A DNA stretch of 46,371 nt, taken from positions 1-46,371 of the IMG/VR virus record IMGVR_UViG_3300046820_000930; one strand, given 5' to 3'. The stretch is from a virus. The translations under genes were made by a program, and so were the position numbers. Every line of letters begins with the position of its first letter. The first letter of the stretch is position 1. Positions 35,201-43,300 of the stretch are shown in pieces. The notes beneath the pieces were generated by a model. The model did not search any database and was not told the DNA's origin. It saw only the letters and a list, made by a program, of their open reading frames with translations.

Positions 35201-37158
35201 TAACAGTTACTGAACCTACAGGCAGTTTGCTCACACTACTTCAAGCAGGTACATTTATAGCAGGAACTACTGTGTTAGCATCTAGCGGTGCGGCAAACGG
35301 TACACTAGTTACACTTACCACCGCATTAGTATATGATGCGGCAGCGGGCGGAGGCACCGGCGGTTGGACAGCAGAAATTACCCCAGTTAGTACCTTTTCT
35401 CCAGGTAGTTCAACGGCTGTTACAGTAACTCCTCCGGGAACAGCAACTTACACAGGTTTATCAGGCACTAACACAGATGTAGGCAGCAACGCAGTATTTT
35501 ATCTATACTTTAATGCCACCAATGATAATGGCTCAATATATAACTGGGGTTGGCAGTCTTCTGGCTCAAACTATGTAGTAGGCGATGTCATTACCATCGC
35601 AGGAACTAACTTTGCTGGCGGAGCAAACCCTGCTAACAATGTAACTATTACTGTTACAGCCGTTGACGGCAATAATGGTGCTATCAACGGCATTGGAACT
35701 CCAAGTGGCACTCACCCAACTACTCACTTGTCGCTTAGAACTGACAAAGGTGTAGTGTTTGACGAAGGCGGAGCAACATTTGGTATCACACAGAACCTAG
35801 GCGGTGAAGCATTTGTCTGGACAGAAGATTGGAACAAGGCCATTGGCGGCAACAACACTGACAGTTTCCAAGGTGTTGTATGGGATGCCGCCGGTGATAA
35901 CTTGTATGCTGTGGGCACAGGACGTTACGAAGTTAACTATGACCAAGCATTGGTTGTCAAGTATAGTTCAACAGGCACACTACTAGCCAGCAAGTATATC
36001 AACGACAGCATGGGCAACAACAATGCCTATGACGGTGCTGTGGCCTTAATGGACAATGACAGCATTGTAGTTATTCATAAAATGTATAATGAAGAAAGAG
36101 ATGCTAGTAGCGAAGTGCTAGTTACCAAGTTAGACAGCGATCTGAACATGGTATGGCAACAGTTCTTGGCCTTCGATCACGGTGACGGCGGCTTCAATAG
36201 CCCAAATAACCAAATATCAGTGGCAGTAGATCCTGCTACAGATGAGATATTAGTTGTTTGGGAATCAACTGAAGAGGGCGACCTATTCAACGACGATGAA
36301 GTAATTCTTGTCAAGTTAGATACAGATGGACAGGTTCTATGGAAGCGTATGTTTGGCGTTTACGAAAGTGATACAAGATTCAACGACTATGGCAGCGGCA
36401 CTAAGTCTTTGAGCATCCATGGTGATAAGTTTACCATTGTTGGTAACACCGACGGCCCTAATGATTCAACTGACAATGCTTTTATAGCCACACTACCATT
36501 AGATGGCACAGGCACTGGCTTACATGACTTCTGGAAGTATGTTGATCTCGACGATACTAGAATCCGAGTTCAGAAAGTAACTTCACCGACATCGACAACA
36601 TTTACACCTAATGTTCACAGTGGCGGTATCACTGATGCTGAAAATCTTAAGTATTATTATACTGACTATCCAGAAGAAGAATTTACTGTATATCCAACAG
36701 TAATCCGTAGCAATGCGGGTGGTGCTATTGAGTTCAGTGACGGTAGCAAGCAGTCATTTAGTGCTGCTACTATTCCGCAGATTAAATCAGGTGCTAATCG
36801 TTATGAACTACGACCAGAAGACAGCGGTCGTCACATGCTTGTTGAAACTTCTAACTATAATATCATTATTCCTAACTATAACAAAGTCAAACTGCCAGTT
36901 GGTTTTACTATAACTATAGTCAACATCAGTGGCAATAATATCACTGTACAAAACGAAAGCCTTAACGGTCCCGGCTATCAAGGTGAAATGTGGATCTCGG
37001 GTGCTGATACAAAAACAGCATACGTTGGCATTGACGACAACGGTTCAGGACAGATGGTTACACTATTGAAGATCAAAGAAGGCACAGTATCAGATGACGG
37101 TGAATCACACGGTGACATTTGGATGATTGCTGGTGCTGATATTTACAACAACGACTAA
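32224..37158 (+). CDS. large adhesin with beta-propeller repeats, 1644 aa
   Basis: I place the start at 32224 (MTTRIKLRRDTAANW), because GGAG lies about nine bases upstream and the sequence fits the Mtd-type fibre N-terminal module (AAGEPGLESDTGKIKYGDGV). An in-frame ATG at 32203 lies inside the previous gene and would add seven unrelated residues. The body contains about eleven propeller-like blades of SBBP type, for example NAIAVDSNDNIIVGG, GVSVDSIGNIYVTG, AVSSTGKLAIAGEKY and VVWDAAGDNLYAVG. They fall in two main groups (about residues 70-450 and 590-860) and a later one (about 1210-1430). Between them are three GSGY-type modules (INDNGGSGYKIGDKI-like; SGGSNYVVGHKI; SSGSNYVVGDVI). The C-terminal part has no propeller. 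It is probably a fibre-borne glycan-binding protein, by analogy only. Confidence 0.78.
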   Translation: MTTRIKLRRDTAANWTTANPILAAGEPGLESDTGKIKYGDGVTRWNALEHSGGDTLTNEGSITVQTGDADRWFVRLRKEDDSLAFDRGVIVLSTNYDSEGNALVVAQIDLNTDGIVVFKFTPAGELVWKKSVDGFSNNYWVDSYNAVVDSNDNLLFVVSTESNTANIVKVNGSTGAVVFTEGLDIGTSYDINAIAVDSNDNIIVGGRVYLGDFDLDTAFVVKLSSDATTITWQKELTVDGGNSEIFGLAIDFNNDIIATGSASVDHQLNGNTVTDEEMLVAKIAAAGTLSWQKTVALEADMRSGSAFGVSVDSIGNIYVTGTYLVDNAEADTGPSDNKKSNAVVIFKMTTLGVMVWDRRIGPGPCAWVGVNTAVGDDGDLYIYASTYEYNPLAQVDFGSSGVYTSRLALARYNKTTGAVIWQSYFDNPLAQEIPGYANAPWGAQGADLLSVRDGKILIGGSVRFGISDQDAGMPWSGSATHFNQGFLAQFDTDATYFSADGWELKTSRIPGKLTNTLVATSSALDWQDTHTTINTAAGAGFEEVDAPVSVRRTASKTNTWTFGKDGTFTAPADANIKLQQTQLGFINMYGKMLDRNESIWYNSVCHDTEGNAYVLSGNNYVSDRAHIQKFSPEGELLWNRQLHSGEGAEFYIAWDGNEYITATIDNGGSGYKIGDKIVLPGSNFGGTDGVNSLTLEVTEITNVTDNVGSIQAVSIVSGVAVDGTSDTGNIADPYDDAECYPRALAFDPVTGNIAVLVTTPTYNGDTLDNQWDQGLILQIDSGSGVVVKTITLADEGDIYSYDIAVSSTGKLAIAGEKYNEYQDYGAVTPITGSDTDILWVSKSDIDAEHYPGEPNGSFSDWYLTGSNFTGKARVTDVNYYTGLSGTTQQGSGAVFTITNNGNSTYSAGITSGGSNYVVGHKIKILGTSLGGATPDNDIVITVQAVDGSGAITGVGNSGTAATITPTPYAFNSSNDYLQWSYPGDGQGFNAGSLTVTEPTGSLLTLLQAGTFIAGTTVLASSGAANGTLVTLTTALVYDAAAGGGTGGWTAEITPVSTFSPGSSTAVTVTPPGTATYTGLSGTNTDVGSNAVFYLYFNATNDNGSIYNWGWQSSGSNYVVGDVITIAGTNFAGGANPANNVTITVTAVDGNNGAINGIGTPSGTHPTTHLSLRTDKGVVFDEGGATFGITQNLGGEAFVWTEDWNKAIGGNNTDSFQGVVWDAAGDNLYAVGTGRYEVNYDQALVVKYSSTGTLLASKYINDSMGNNNAYDGAVALMDNDSIVVIHKMYNEERDASSEVLVTKLDSDLNMVWQQFLAFDHGDGGFNSPNNQISVAVDPATDEILVVWESTEEGDLFNDDEVILVKLDTDGQVLWKRMFGVYESDTRFNDYGSGTKSLSIHGDKFTIVGNTDGPNDSTDNAFIATLPLDGTGTGLHDFWKYVDLDDTRIRVQKVTSPTSTTFTPNVHSGGITDAENLKYYYTDYPEEEFTVYPTVIRSNAGGAIEFSDGSKQSFSAATIPQIKSGANRYELRPEDSGRHMLVETSNYNIIIPNYNKVKLPVGFTITIVNISGNNITVQNESLNGPGYQGEMWISGADTKTAYVGIDDNGSGQMVTLLKIKEGTVSDDGESHGDIWMIAGADIYNND

Positions 37159-37167
37159 GGAGCCGCA

Positions 37168-38472
37168 ATGAGTATAGTTCAAGCATTAATAGGTTCCATT
37201 GCTGGCGGTTCGGGGGGAGGTGGCCCTCCCCCTGGACCTAATGCCTACGCAACATTTGGAGCAAGCCCCGCTGAAGGCTACAGCACAAACATTACTGTCT
37301 ATGCGGAAAACTGGGACGGCCGTACTATCTATTGGACAGTGGTAGGTAAAGGTAGTCCGGCGGCTGATCCAAATACAGATATGTCTGGAACATTGTCAGG
37401 TTTTTGGAATCCTGGATTTGGTACTGATGCTAATCTAGTAACAGTTCTAACTTTTACCGAAGACTCCGCAACAGAAGGCACAGAGTACTGGGGTGTTAAT
37501 CTAGGAACCAGTCCTGGTGCTAGTGATATCTGGGCCAGTTCAGATTGGCCGATTAGCGATCTTAGCGCACAAGCACCAGCGGACTTTACCATCGAATGGT
37601 GGCAGAAAGTTGATAACGGTGGCGGATCAAGCCCTCGTCCGTGGGCAGTAGGCCTATACCCAACACAACAGTTGGCAGTAAGTTATGAAGGTAAAACTGC
37701 CGATTACTTCTGGATCAATAGCAGTTTTATAAACGCTACTAATCAGGATCACAGAGGTCAAGGTTGGCGTCACATAGCCTATGTGCGTAACGCTGGTGTA
37801 GTTACAGGTTACATCAATGGCACACAGTACACTGGTAATATTAACAATAGTCAACTGATAATTGGCACTGATATTCCTTTATATGTGGGTACTGGTGAAA
37901 CAGGTGCGGGTAACTTCAACGGCTATATCACCAACCTACACATTATGAAAGGTCATGCCAAGTATATTGGTAACTTTACTCCTCCAACAGAACCTACAGT
38001 TCCTACCGCTAGTTCCGTGTTCTTAATACCTGCTAAAGACAACGTGACTCCATATGCTGATATCACGGCCGATCCACATGGCTTATCATCTGCTGTTGGT
38101 ACTCCAACTTGGACCAGTGACACACCATTTACTGCACCAGCGGCAGCAGGTCCATATACCGCATACACCAATTCTTTTAGCCCCGATGGTGGTGAGTATG
38201 CTGGCAGCGTTGACTTTCAAGGCGCCAACTACAATACTGATCTATTAAATGTCAAACGAGGATGGACTGTTACCAACGGAACAAATACAGGCTATGTGAT
38301 AAACGATGCTTATGAAGTTATATCCGGTGTTATTAGAATGGAACTAACTATTCCTACAACAGATCCTGCCACATATACATTTACCCAGTATCAAGTAGGC
38401 GGAAGTATATACTTCAATGGCTCAAGTTATCTAAACTATGGTGCCAGTGCTGACTGGGCACCGGATGCTTAA
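37168..38472 (+). CDS. LamG-type lectin-like structural protein, 434 aa
   Basis: After a Gly/Pro-rich linker (residues about 14-24), residues about 26-115 look like a Calx-beta-type sandwich (GRTIYWTVVG ... FTEDSATEGTEYWGVNLG). Residues about 128-275 form a LamG/concanavalin-type jelly roll (ADFTIEWWQKVDNGG, GWRHIAYVRNAGVVTGYING, FNGYITNLHIMKGHAKYIG). The C-terminus, GGSIYFNGSSYLNYGASADW, is the usual opening strand of another LamG domain, but the protein stops four residues later. A carbohydrate-binding role at the fibre tip is plausible. AAGGAG precedes the ATG. The stop is followed within a few bases by the late promoter for the neck gene. Confidence 0.8.
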   Translation: MSIVQALIGSIAGGSGGGGPPPGPNAYATFGASPAEGYSTNITVYAENWDGRTIYWTVVGKGSPAADPNTDMSGTLSGFWNPGFGTDANLVTVLTFTEDSATEGTEYWGVNLGTSPGASDIWASSDWPISDLSAQAPADFTIEWWQKVDNGGGSSPRPWAVGLYPTQQLAVSYEGKTADYFWINSSFINATNQDHRGQGWRHIAYVRNAGVVTGYINGTQYTGNINNSQLIIGTDIPLYVGTGETGAGNFNGYITNLHIMKGHAKYIGNFTPPTEPTVPTASSVFLIPAKDNVTPYADITADPHGLSSAVGTPTWTSDTPFTAPAAAGPYTAYTNSFSPDGGEYAGSVDFQGANYNTDLLNVKRGWTVTNGTNTGYVINDAYEVISGVIRMELTIPTTDPATYTFTQYQVGGSIYFNGSSYLNYGASADWAPDA

Positions 38473-38475
38473 CGG

Positions 38476-38481
38476 TAAATA
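38476..38481 (+). promoter_or_regulatory. T4-type late promoter box before gp13
   Basis: GGTAAATAATACTATTATG places TAAATA eight bases before the ATG at 38490. The predicted leader is about three bases, too short for a Shine-Dalgarno. Confidence 0.55.
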
Positions 38482-38489
38482 ATACTATT

Positions 38490-39266
38490 ATGCCAACTAC
38501 AGAAATTAACGAACTACAACAAGCAAAAACAGCAGTCTACGACTACTGCCGCAACATGCTAGGCGACGGCATGATTGATGTTGAGTTAGATCCTAAGCAC
38601 TACGAAACTGCTCTAGATCGTGCTCTAGGAAAATACAGACAGAGGGGCGATAGTTCAGTAGAGGAAAGTTACATGTTCTTAACTACTGTACAGGATCAGA
38701 ACACATACATACTACCTAAAGAGGTTATAGAAGTACGTCAAATATTCCGCCGTAGTATTGGTTCTAGAACCGGTTCAGGACAAGGTGGTACAATATTTGA
38801 ACCATTTAACCTAGCCTACACAAACACATACTTGTTGTCCAGCAGTAACATGGGCGGTATTGCAACCTACGAACTATTCGCTCAATATCAAGAAATGGTT
38901 GGTCGTATGTTTGGTAGTTACATTGAATTTAAGTGGCATAGCCAATCACACAAATTGACACTTTTACAGCGTCCACGAAACTCGGACGAAGAACTACTAT
39001 TATTGTGCTATAACTACCGCCCAGATATTGGTATCTTAAATGATTATCAAGCACAGCAGTGGATCAAAGACTACACCCTGGCAAACTGCAAACTAATGCT
39101 AGGACAGGCCCGTGAAAAATTCGCACAAATTGCTGGCCCACAAGGCGGCACAGCACTAAACGGTGCTACACTAAAATCAGAAGCAACAGCGGAAATTGAA
39201 CGTTTAGAAACTGAGTTGGCAACACAAGTTGCCGGCGGACGTGGCTATACATTCATTATTGGCTAA
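38490..39266 (+). CDS. 13: neck protein, gp13-like, 258 aa
   Basis: The N-terminal half has the pattern of T4-type neck proteins: a helical start (AKTAVYDYCRNMLGDG), then VELDPKHYETALDRALGKYR, then a beta segment ending TYILPKEVIEVRQIFRR. The C-terminal half is helical (QQWIKDYTLANCKLMLGQAR; EATAEIERLETELATQ). Gp13 joins gp14 on the portal vertex to complete the head and accept the tail. T4 gp13 is about 309 residues, so this is somewhat short. Position ahead of the sheath and tube genes supports the call, although in T4 genes 14 and 15 would follow at once. The assignment rests on pattern and context, not on an alignment. Confidence 0.65.
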   Translation: MPTTEINELQQAKTAVYDYCRNMLGDGMIDVELDPKHYETALDRALGKYRQRGDSSVEESYMFLTTVQDQNTYILPKEVIEVRQIFRRSIGSRTGSGQGGTIFEPFNLAYTNTYLLSSSNMGGIATYELFAQYQEMVGRMFGSYIEFKWHSQSHKLTLLQRPRNSDEELLLLCYNYRPDIGILNDYQAQQWIKDYTLANCKLMLGQAREKFAQIAGPQGGTALNGATLKSEATAEIERLETELATQVAGGRGYTFIIG

Positions 39267-39273
39267 CAAATAA

Positions 39274-39309
39274 TTGACCCCTGTGATCTAACTGTTATAT
39301 ACTACAGTT
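39274..39309 (+). promoter_or_regulatory. sigma70-like promoter with symmetric site, upstream of the kinase
   Basis: TTGACC (39274-39279) and TATACT (39298-39303) each differ from the host consensus at one base and are 18 bases apart. The -10 box lies inside an inverted repeat, AACTGT (39290-39295) and ACAGTT (39304-39309). An outer pair, ACCCC (39277-39281) and GGGGT (39316-39320), encloses it. This is unlike the TAAATA boxes of the structural genes and suggests early expression by host polymerase, possibly controlled by a dimeric repressor. Confidence 0.65.
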
Positions 39310-39325
39310 ATTACGGGGGTTTCTT

Positions 39326-40024
39326 ATGATTATTGGTGTATGCGGGTTTATTGGTTCAGGCAAAGATACAGTAGCAGACTATCTAGTTAACTTTCACGGA
39401 TTTCGTAGAGAAAGTTTTGCCAACACTCTAAAAGATGCTGTGAGTCAAGTATTTGGCTGGGACAGAACCATGCTTGAAGGCCGCACAGCACAAGCCCGTG
39501 AATGGCGCGAACAAGTAGATCCATGGTGGGCAGAACGCCTAAATATGCCTAATTTAACCCCTAGATTAATGCTACAATTATGGGGTACAGAAGTGTGTCG
39601 TAGAGGGTTTCACGACGATATCTGGATCGCTAGTTTAGAAAATAAACTCCGTAACAGCAAAGATAACGTTGTCATCAGCGACTGCCGTTTCCCTAACGAA
39701 ATTGCTAGTATTCGCAAAGCAGGTGGAAAAATTGTATGGGTTAAGCGTGGCGAATTGCCTGAATGGTATGACTGGGCTGTAAGTGCTAACGCTGGCGAAT
39801 GGGGGAATATGACTTGGTCTACTAGTAAAGCAAGATTAGAACAAGCAGGTATTCATGCCAGCGAAACTGCATGGGTAGGAACAGAGTTTGATGCAGAATT
39901 AGACAATAACGGAAGCATTGACGACTTATATCAGCACGTTAAAAATCTGGTGTCAGATCACCTTGACGCCAACGAACTCCTTCGCGATGGAGAGTTCTCT
40001 GGCAGTTTGCACACACTGTCTTGA
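39326..40024 (+). CDS. 1: deoxynucleoside monophosphate kinase, gp1-like, 232 aa
   Basis: The P-loop is GFIGSGKDT (G7 to T15, Lys13), following MIIGVC. DCRFPNEIASIRKAGGKIVW near residue 113 is the second conserved block of the T4 gp1 family. The enzyme phosphorylates dNMPs (dGMP, dTMP and 5-hydroxymethyl-dCMP in T4) to dNDPs for phage DNA synthesis. Length is close to T4 gp1 (241). GGGGG lies nine bases before the ATG. It has a sigma70-like promoter, which fits early synthesis, though it sits among late structural genes. Residues from about 205 on are encoded opposite the 3' end of the HNH gene, and the last twenty or so (SDHLDANELLRDGEFSGSLH) look unrelated to the kinase. Confidence 0.85.
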   Translation: MIIGVCGFIGSGKDTVADYLVNFHGFRRESFANTLKDAVSQVFGWDRTMLEGRTAQAREWREQVDPWWAERLNMPNLTPRLMLQLWGTEVCRRGFHDDIWIASLENKLRNSKDNVVISDCRFPNEIASIRKAGGKIVWVKRGELPEWYDWAVSANAGEWGNMTWSTSKARLEQAGIHASETAWVGTEFDAELDNNGSIDDLYQHVKNLVSDHLDANELLRDGEFSGSLHTLS

Positions 40025-40343
40025 GATTGCTAGGGCGGCAATTATCTAAGTTGCCGTCTACATGAAATACGTTGAATACTTCAACGTTCTTGCTCTTAAA
40101 CCCACATTTTTCACAAAAGTCTTTTTGCCTATAACCTAGTTGGTACCACCTAGGTTGTTTAGGTGTGGCTCCTCTAGCACAAGTGTCGCACTGACTCCTA
40201 TAGTATACCTTGTTTTCCTTGTAATAGTTCACAGCACAAGGACGTTGATCGCAGGTTTTACATAAAGGACGCATACAATATTTAGCAACCGCCCTTTTTC
40301 GTGCCCTTTTCTTACAGTTATAACGGGCTATTTTACCAATCAT
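39939..40343 (-). CDS. small HNH endonuclease, 134 aa
   Basis: A basic N-terminus (KKRARKRAVAKY) is followed by four CxxC pairs: C28/C31, C52/C55, C77/C80 and C111/C114. The HNH core is FHVDGNLDNCRPSNLKTVC (H94, D96, N98, N106), with the last two zinc pairs bracketing it as in classical HNH nucleases. From memory, near-identical 130-residue proteins ending WRQGDLxPDF are common in marine T4-like phages. The role is unproven: homing, packaging-related nicking, or regulation. It is convergent with the kinase gene and overlaps it by 86 bases. No clear Shine-Dalgarno or TAAATA lies upstream of its ATG. Confidence 0.85.
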   Translation of the reverse strand: MIGKIARYNCKKRARKRAVAKYCMRPLCKTCDQRPCAVNYYKENKVYYRSQCDTCARGATPKQPRWYQLGYRQKDFCEKCGFKSKNVEVFNVFHVDGNLDNCRPSNLKTVCANCQRTLHREGVRWRQGDLTPDF

Positions 40344-40347
40344 ACGC

Positions 40348-40353
40348 TAAATA
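40348..40353 (+). promoter_or_regulatory. T4-type late promoter box before the tail sheath gene
   Basis: GCTAAATATT lies 27 bases before the sheath ATG. The predicted start at about 40359 leaves a 22-base leader carrying AAAGGAG, a standard arrangement for strong translation. Confidence 0.65.
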
Positions 40354-40380
40354 TTATGAGTAATAAAGGAGACCACTAAA

Positions 40381-43300
40381 ATGGCTTTAACTTCACCAGG
40401 CGTACAGGTTTCTGTAATCGACGAAAGTTTTTACACACCTGCTGAACCAGGTACTAGACCACTAGTAATCGTCGCTTCAGCAGCCAATAAGAGAAACGCC
40501 GCAGGTACTGGCACAGCCCAGGGCACACTTGCTGCCAATGCTGGAAAAGTTTATACAGTAACAAGTCAACGTGAACTAGCAGACTTGTTCGGAGATCCAA
40601 CATTCCGCGTTGATAATAACAACAACCCAATCCATGCAGGAGAACTAAACGAATACGGTCTACAAGCCGCATACAGTTTCTTAGGTGTGGCAAACTCTGT
40701 ATTGATTGCTCGTGCAGACATTGATTTAAATGCACTAGAGCCACAAGCAGAAGCACCAGGCGGTGAACCACAAGATGGTACATTCTGGTTAGACACAAGT
40801 ACAACAGCATGGGGTATTTTTGAGTGGAACGGTGCTGCCGCAAGCACACGCAACGGACAGAGTTTTGTTGCAAAGACTCCATTGATTGTACTAGAAGCAA
40901 GTCAACTAACTATTGACGGTCCTAAGCCTAGTGTGGGACGTATCGGCGAATACGCTGTAGCAGTTGGTACAAACGCATTGTCAGAAGGCGAACAAGAAGA
41001 TACAATTTCTAATGTTGACCAATCTACAAGCCACGAAGTTTCAATATATTACAAGAATCGCAGTGGTGTATGGGTCAAAGTTGGTACACCAGAGTGGACA
41101 GCAAGCCACCCAACAATCACAGCCAGTCCAGCAAGCAGTTCTGCAAGTTGGAGCGCAGGCACATACACTTTGGAAATTTTCCTAGATGGTGCTGTGTCTT
41201 CCTTGCCAGTTACATCAATGACAACTGCTACAGATTTAAGTGATGTTGCTGCCGCAATTACCAACGATATTGATGGTGTAAGTGCAACATACGCAAATGG
41301 TGTATTAGAAATTTTCTACTCAGGTGACAGTGTTAAATTAGGCGGTTCACTAGTACAAGGCGATCCTCTAACATTAGGTATTGATCCTGCTAAAACTTAT
41401 TACACACCAAAATTACAAATTTCTAAACATACACAAGTTCCGTCATATAAGGTTCGTGATTCTGAGCCTCGTCCTACAGGCTCTGTATGGATCAAGACCA
41501 CAGAACCAAATGCAGGAGCACGTTGGAGAGTTAAAAAATACAACGGTAATACACAACTATGGGAAAATGTTGAATCACCTATCTATGCAACAGCACATGC
41601 CGCTCTTGCAGAAGTTGACAAAACAGGCGGTGGTATCAACGTTCCATTGAACAGTGCCTTTGTTGAATTTAACTTCAATCAATACACAAAACCACAAGCA
41701 GATTTCCGTGTACTACGTCGTTTCCGTACAGGAGAAACTGTTCTACGTAGTAAAGAAATTACAAGTGCTGGTATTACACCAGCAGGTACATACACAATGC
41801 AGGTTGCAGAAAGCATTGTTGGCAGTGCAGTTCTAAATAGCAGAGCAATTCCGGTAACTGTTGCTGGTAATGCAACTGACAGCGAAACTATTGCAAGTGC
41901 AATCAACGGTGCAGGATTTACAAACATCGTTGCCAGTGTCGACAGTTTAAATCGTGTTGTTGTAACACACTCAACAGGCGGTGAAATTCGTTTCGCAGAC
42001 TTCGATGATAGTACAGCATTTGTAGGTACAAAATTACAGTTTGACAAAAACAGTAATGTCTACACTGTACGCGAAGAAGGTTCTACAACCAACGGCGAAG
42101 GCACATATCAGTATGTTGCAAGTAATTGGATTCCAATGACAATCACTCCTGATACAGCAACAGTTGTACGTCAGAGTTATTATATCAGCAACGATAATCC
42201 ACAAACACTTGTTGCAGACGGTGCTCTATGGTATAGCAGTGTTGTTGACGAAGTGGATATTATGGTTCACAACGGAAATACTTGGGTTGGTTACAGAAAC
42301 TACGACCACGGTCGCGGCGCAGGAGTTACAAACCCAATAGGACCAATTGTTGCAGCCAGCGAACCTGCTGAACAAAGTGACGGTACTGTACTAGAAGAAG
42401 GCGATCTATGGATCGACACCAGCGATATTGACAATTATCCACAAATTAAACGTTACGATTATACTAACAAGCGTTGGGTATTACTAGATAAGTCAGATCA
42501 AACAACAGAAAATGGTGTTCTATTTGCAGATGCACGTTGGAACGAAGACGGCCTAACAGCAGATCCAGCAAGCATTGAAGAATTATTAACCAGCAACTTT
42601 ATCGACTTTGATGCACCAGATCCTGCACTATACCCACGTGGTATGTTGCTATGGAATCTACGTCGTAGCGGCTTTAACGTTAAGAAGTTCAAGAAGAACT
42701 ACATCAACACATTAGACGATAACTTACGTTACAAAGCAAGTCAAAGTGACGAAGGTGATGCGCCTACAAGTGGCGATAGTATGGAACAATATTACCCACA
42801 TCGTTGGGTCACAGAAAGTGGTAACCAAGCAGACGGAAGTGGCTCATTTGGACGTTTTGCACAACGTAAAGTTGTTCTACAAAGCATCCAAGCATTGGTA
42901 AACAGCAATCAAGAAATTCGTGACACAGAGCGTAACGGATTTAACTTGTTGGCTTGCCCAGGTTATCCAGAACTAATTGGCGAAATGATCAGTCTAAACA
43001 ACGATCGTGGTTTAACAGCATTCGTAATTGGCGATACACCTGCACGTTTAACACCAGATGCTACAACAATCAACAATTGGGGTACAAACGCCGCACTAGC
43101 ACTAGAAGACAACGAAAAAGGTCTTGTAAGCAGTGACGAATACCTAGGCGTGTTCTATCCATGGGGATTCACCAGCGACAATGCTGGCCGCGATATTATT
43201 ATTCCGCCAAGCCACATGATTATGCGCATGATTGCACTAAGCGATCAAGTAAGTTTCCCATGGTTTGCACCAGCAGGTACACGTCGTGGCGGTATTACTA

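Noticed and set aside
32224-38472. Possible diversity-generating retroelement target, prompted by the Mtd-like N-terminus
   Set aside because: No reverse transcriptase, template repeat or C-type lectin variable region is visible in the window.
39540-39545. TAAATA inside the kinase gene
   Set aside because: It is in frame within conserved coding sequence with no gene start that needs it. A similar chance copy lies at 45801-45806. Single TAAATA matches therefore need support from position.
40036-40056. Hairpin CGGCAA/TTGCCG downstream of the kinase stop
   Set aside because: It is explained by conserved HNH coding sequence (DGN...NCR) and has no T-run; attenuation cannot be excluded but is unsupported.
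40356-40379. Seven-codon upstream frame (MSNKGDH) ending next to the sheath ATG
   Set aside because: The predicted late transcript starts at about 40359, inside this frame, so it would not be translated from its ATG.
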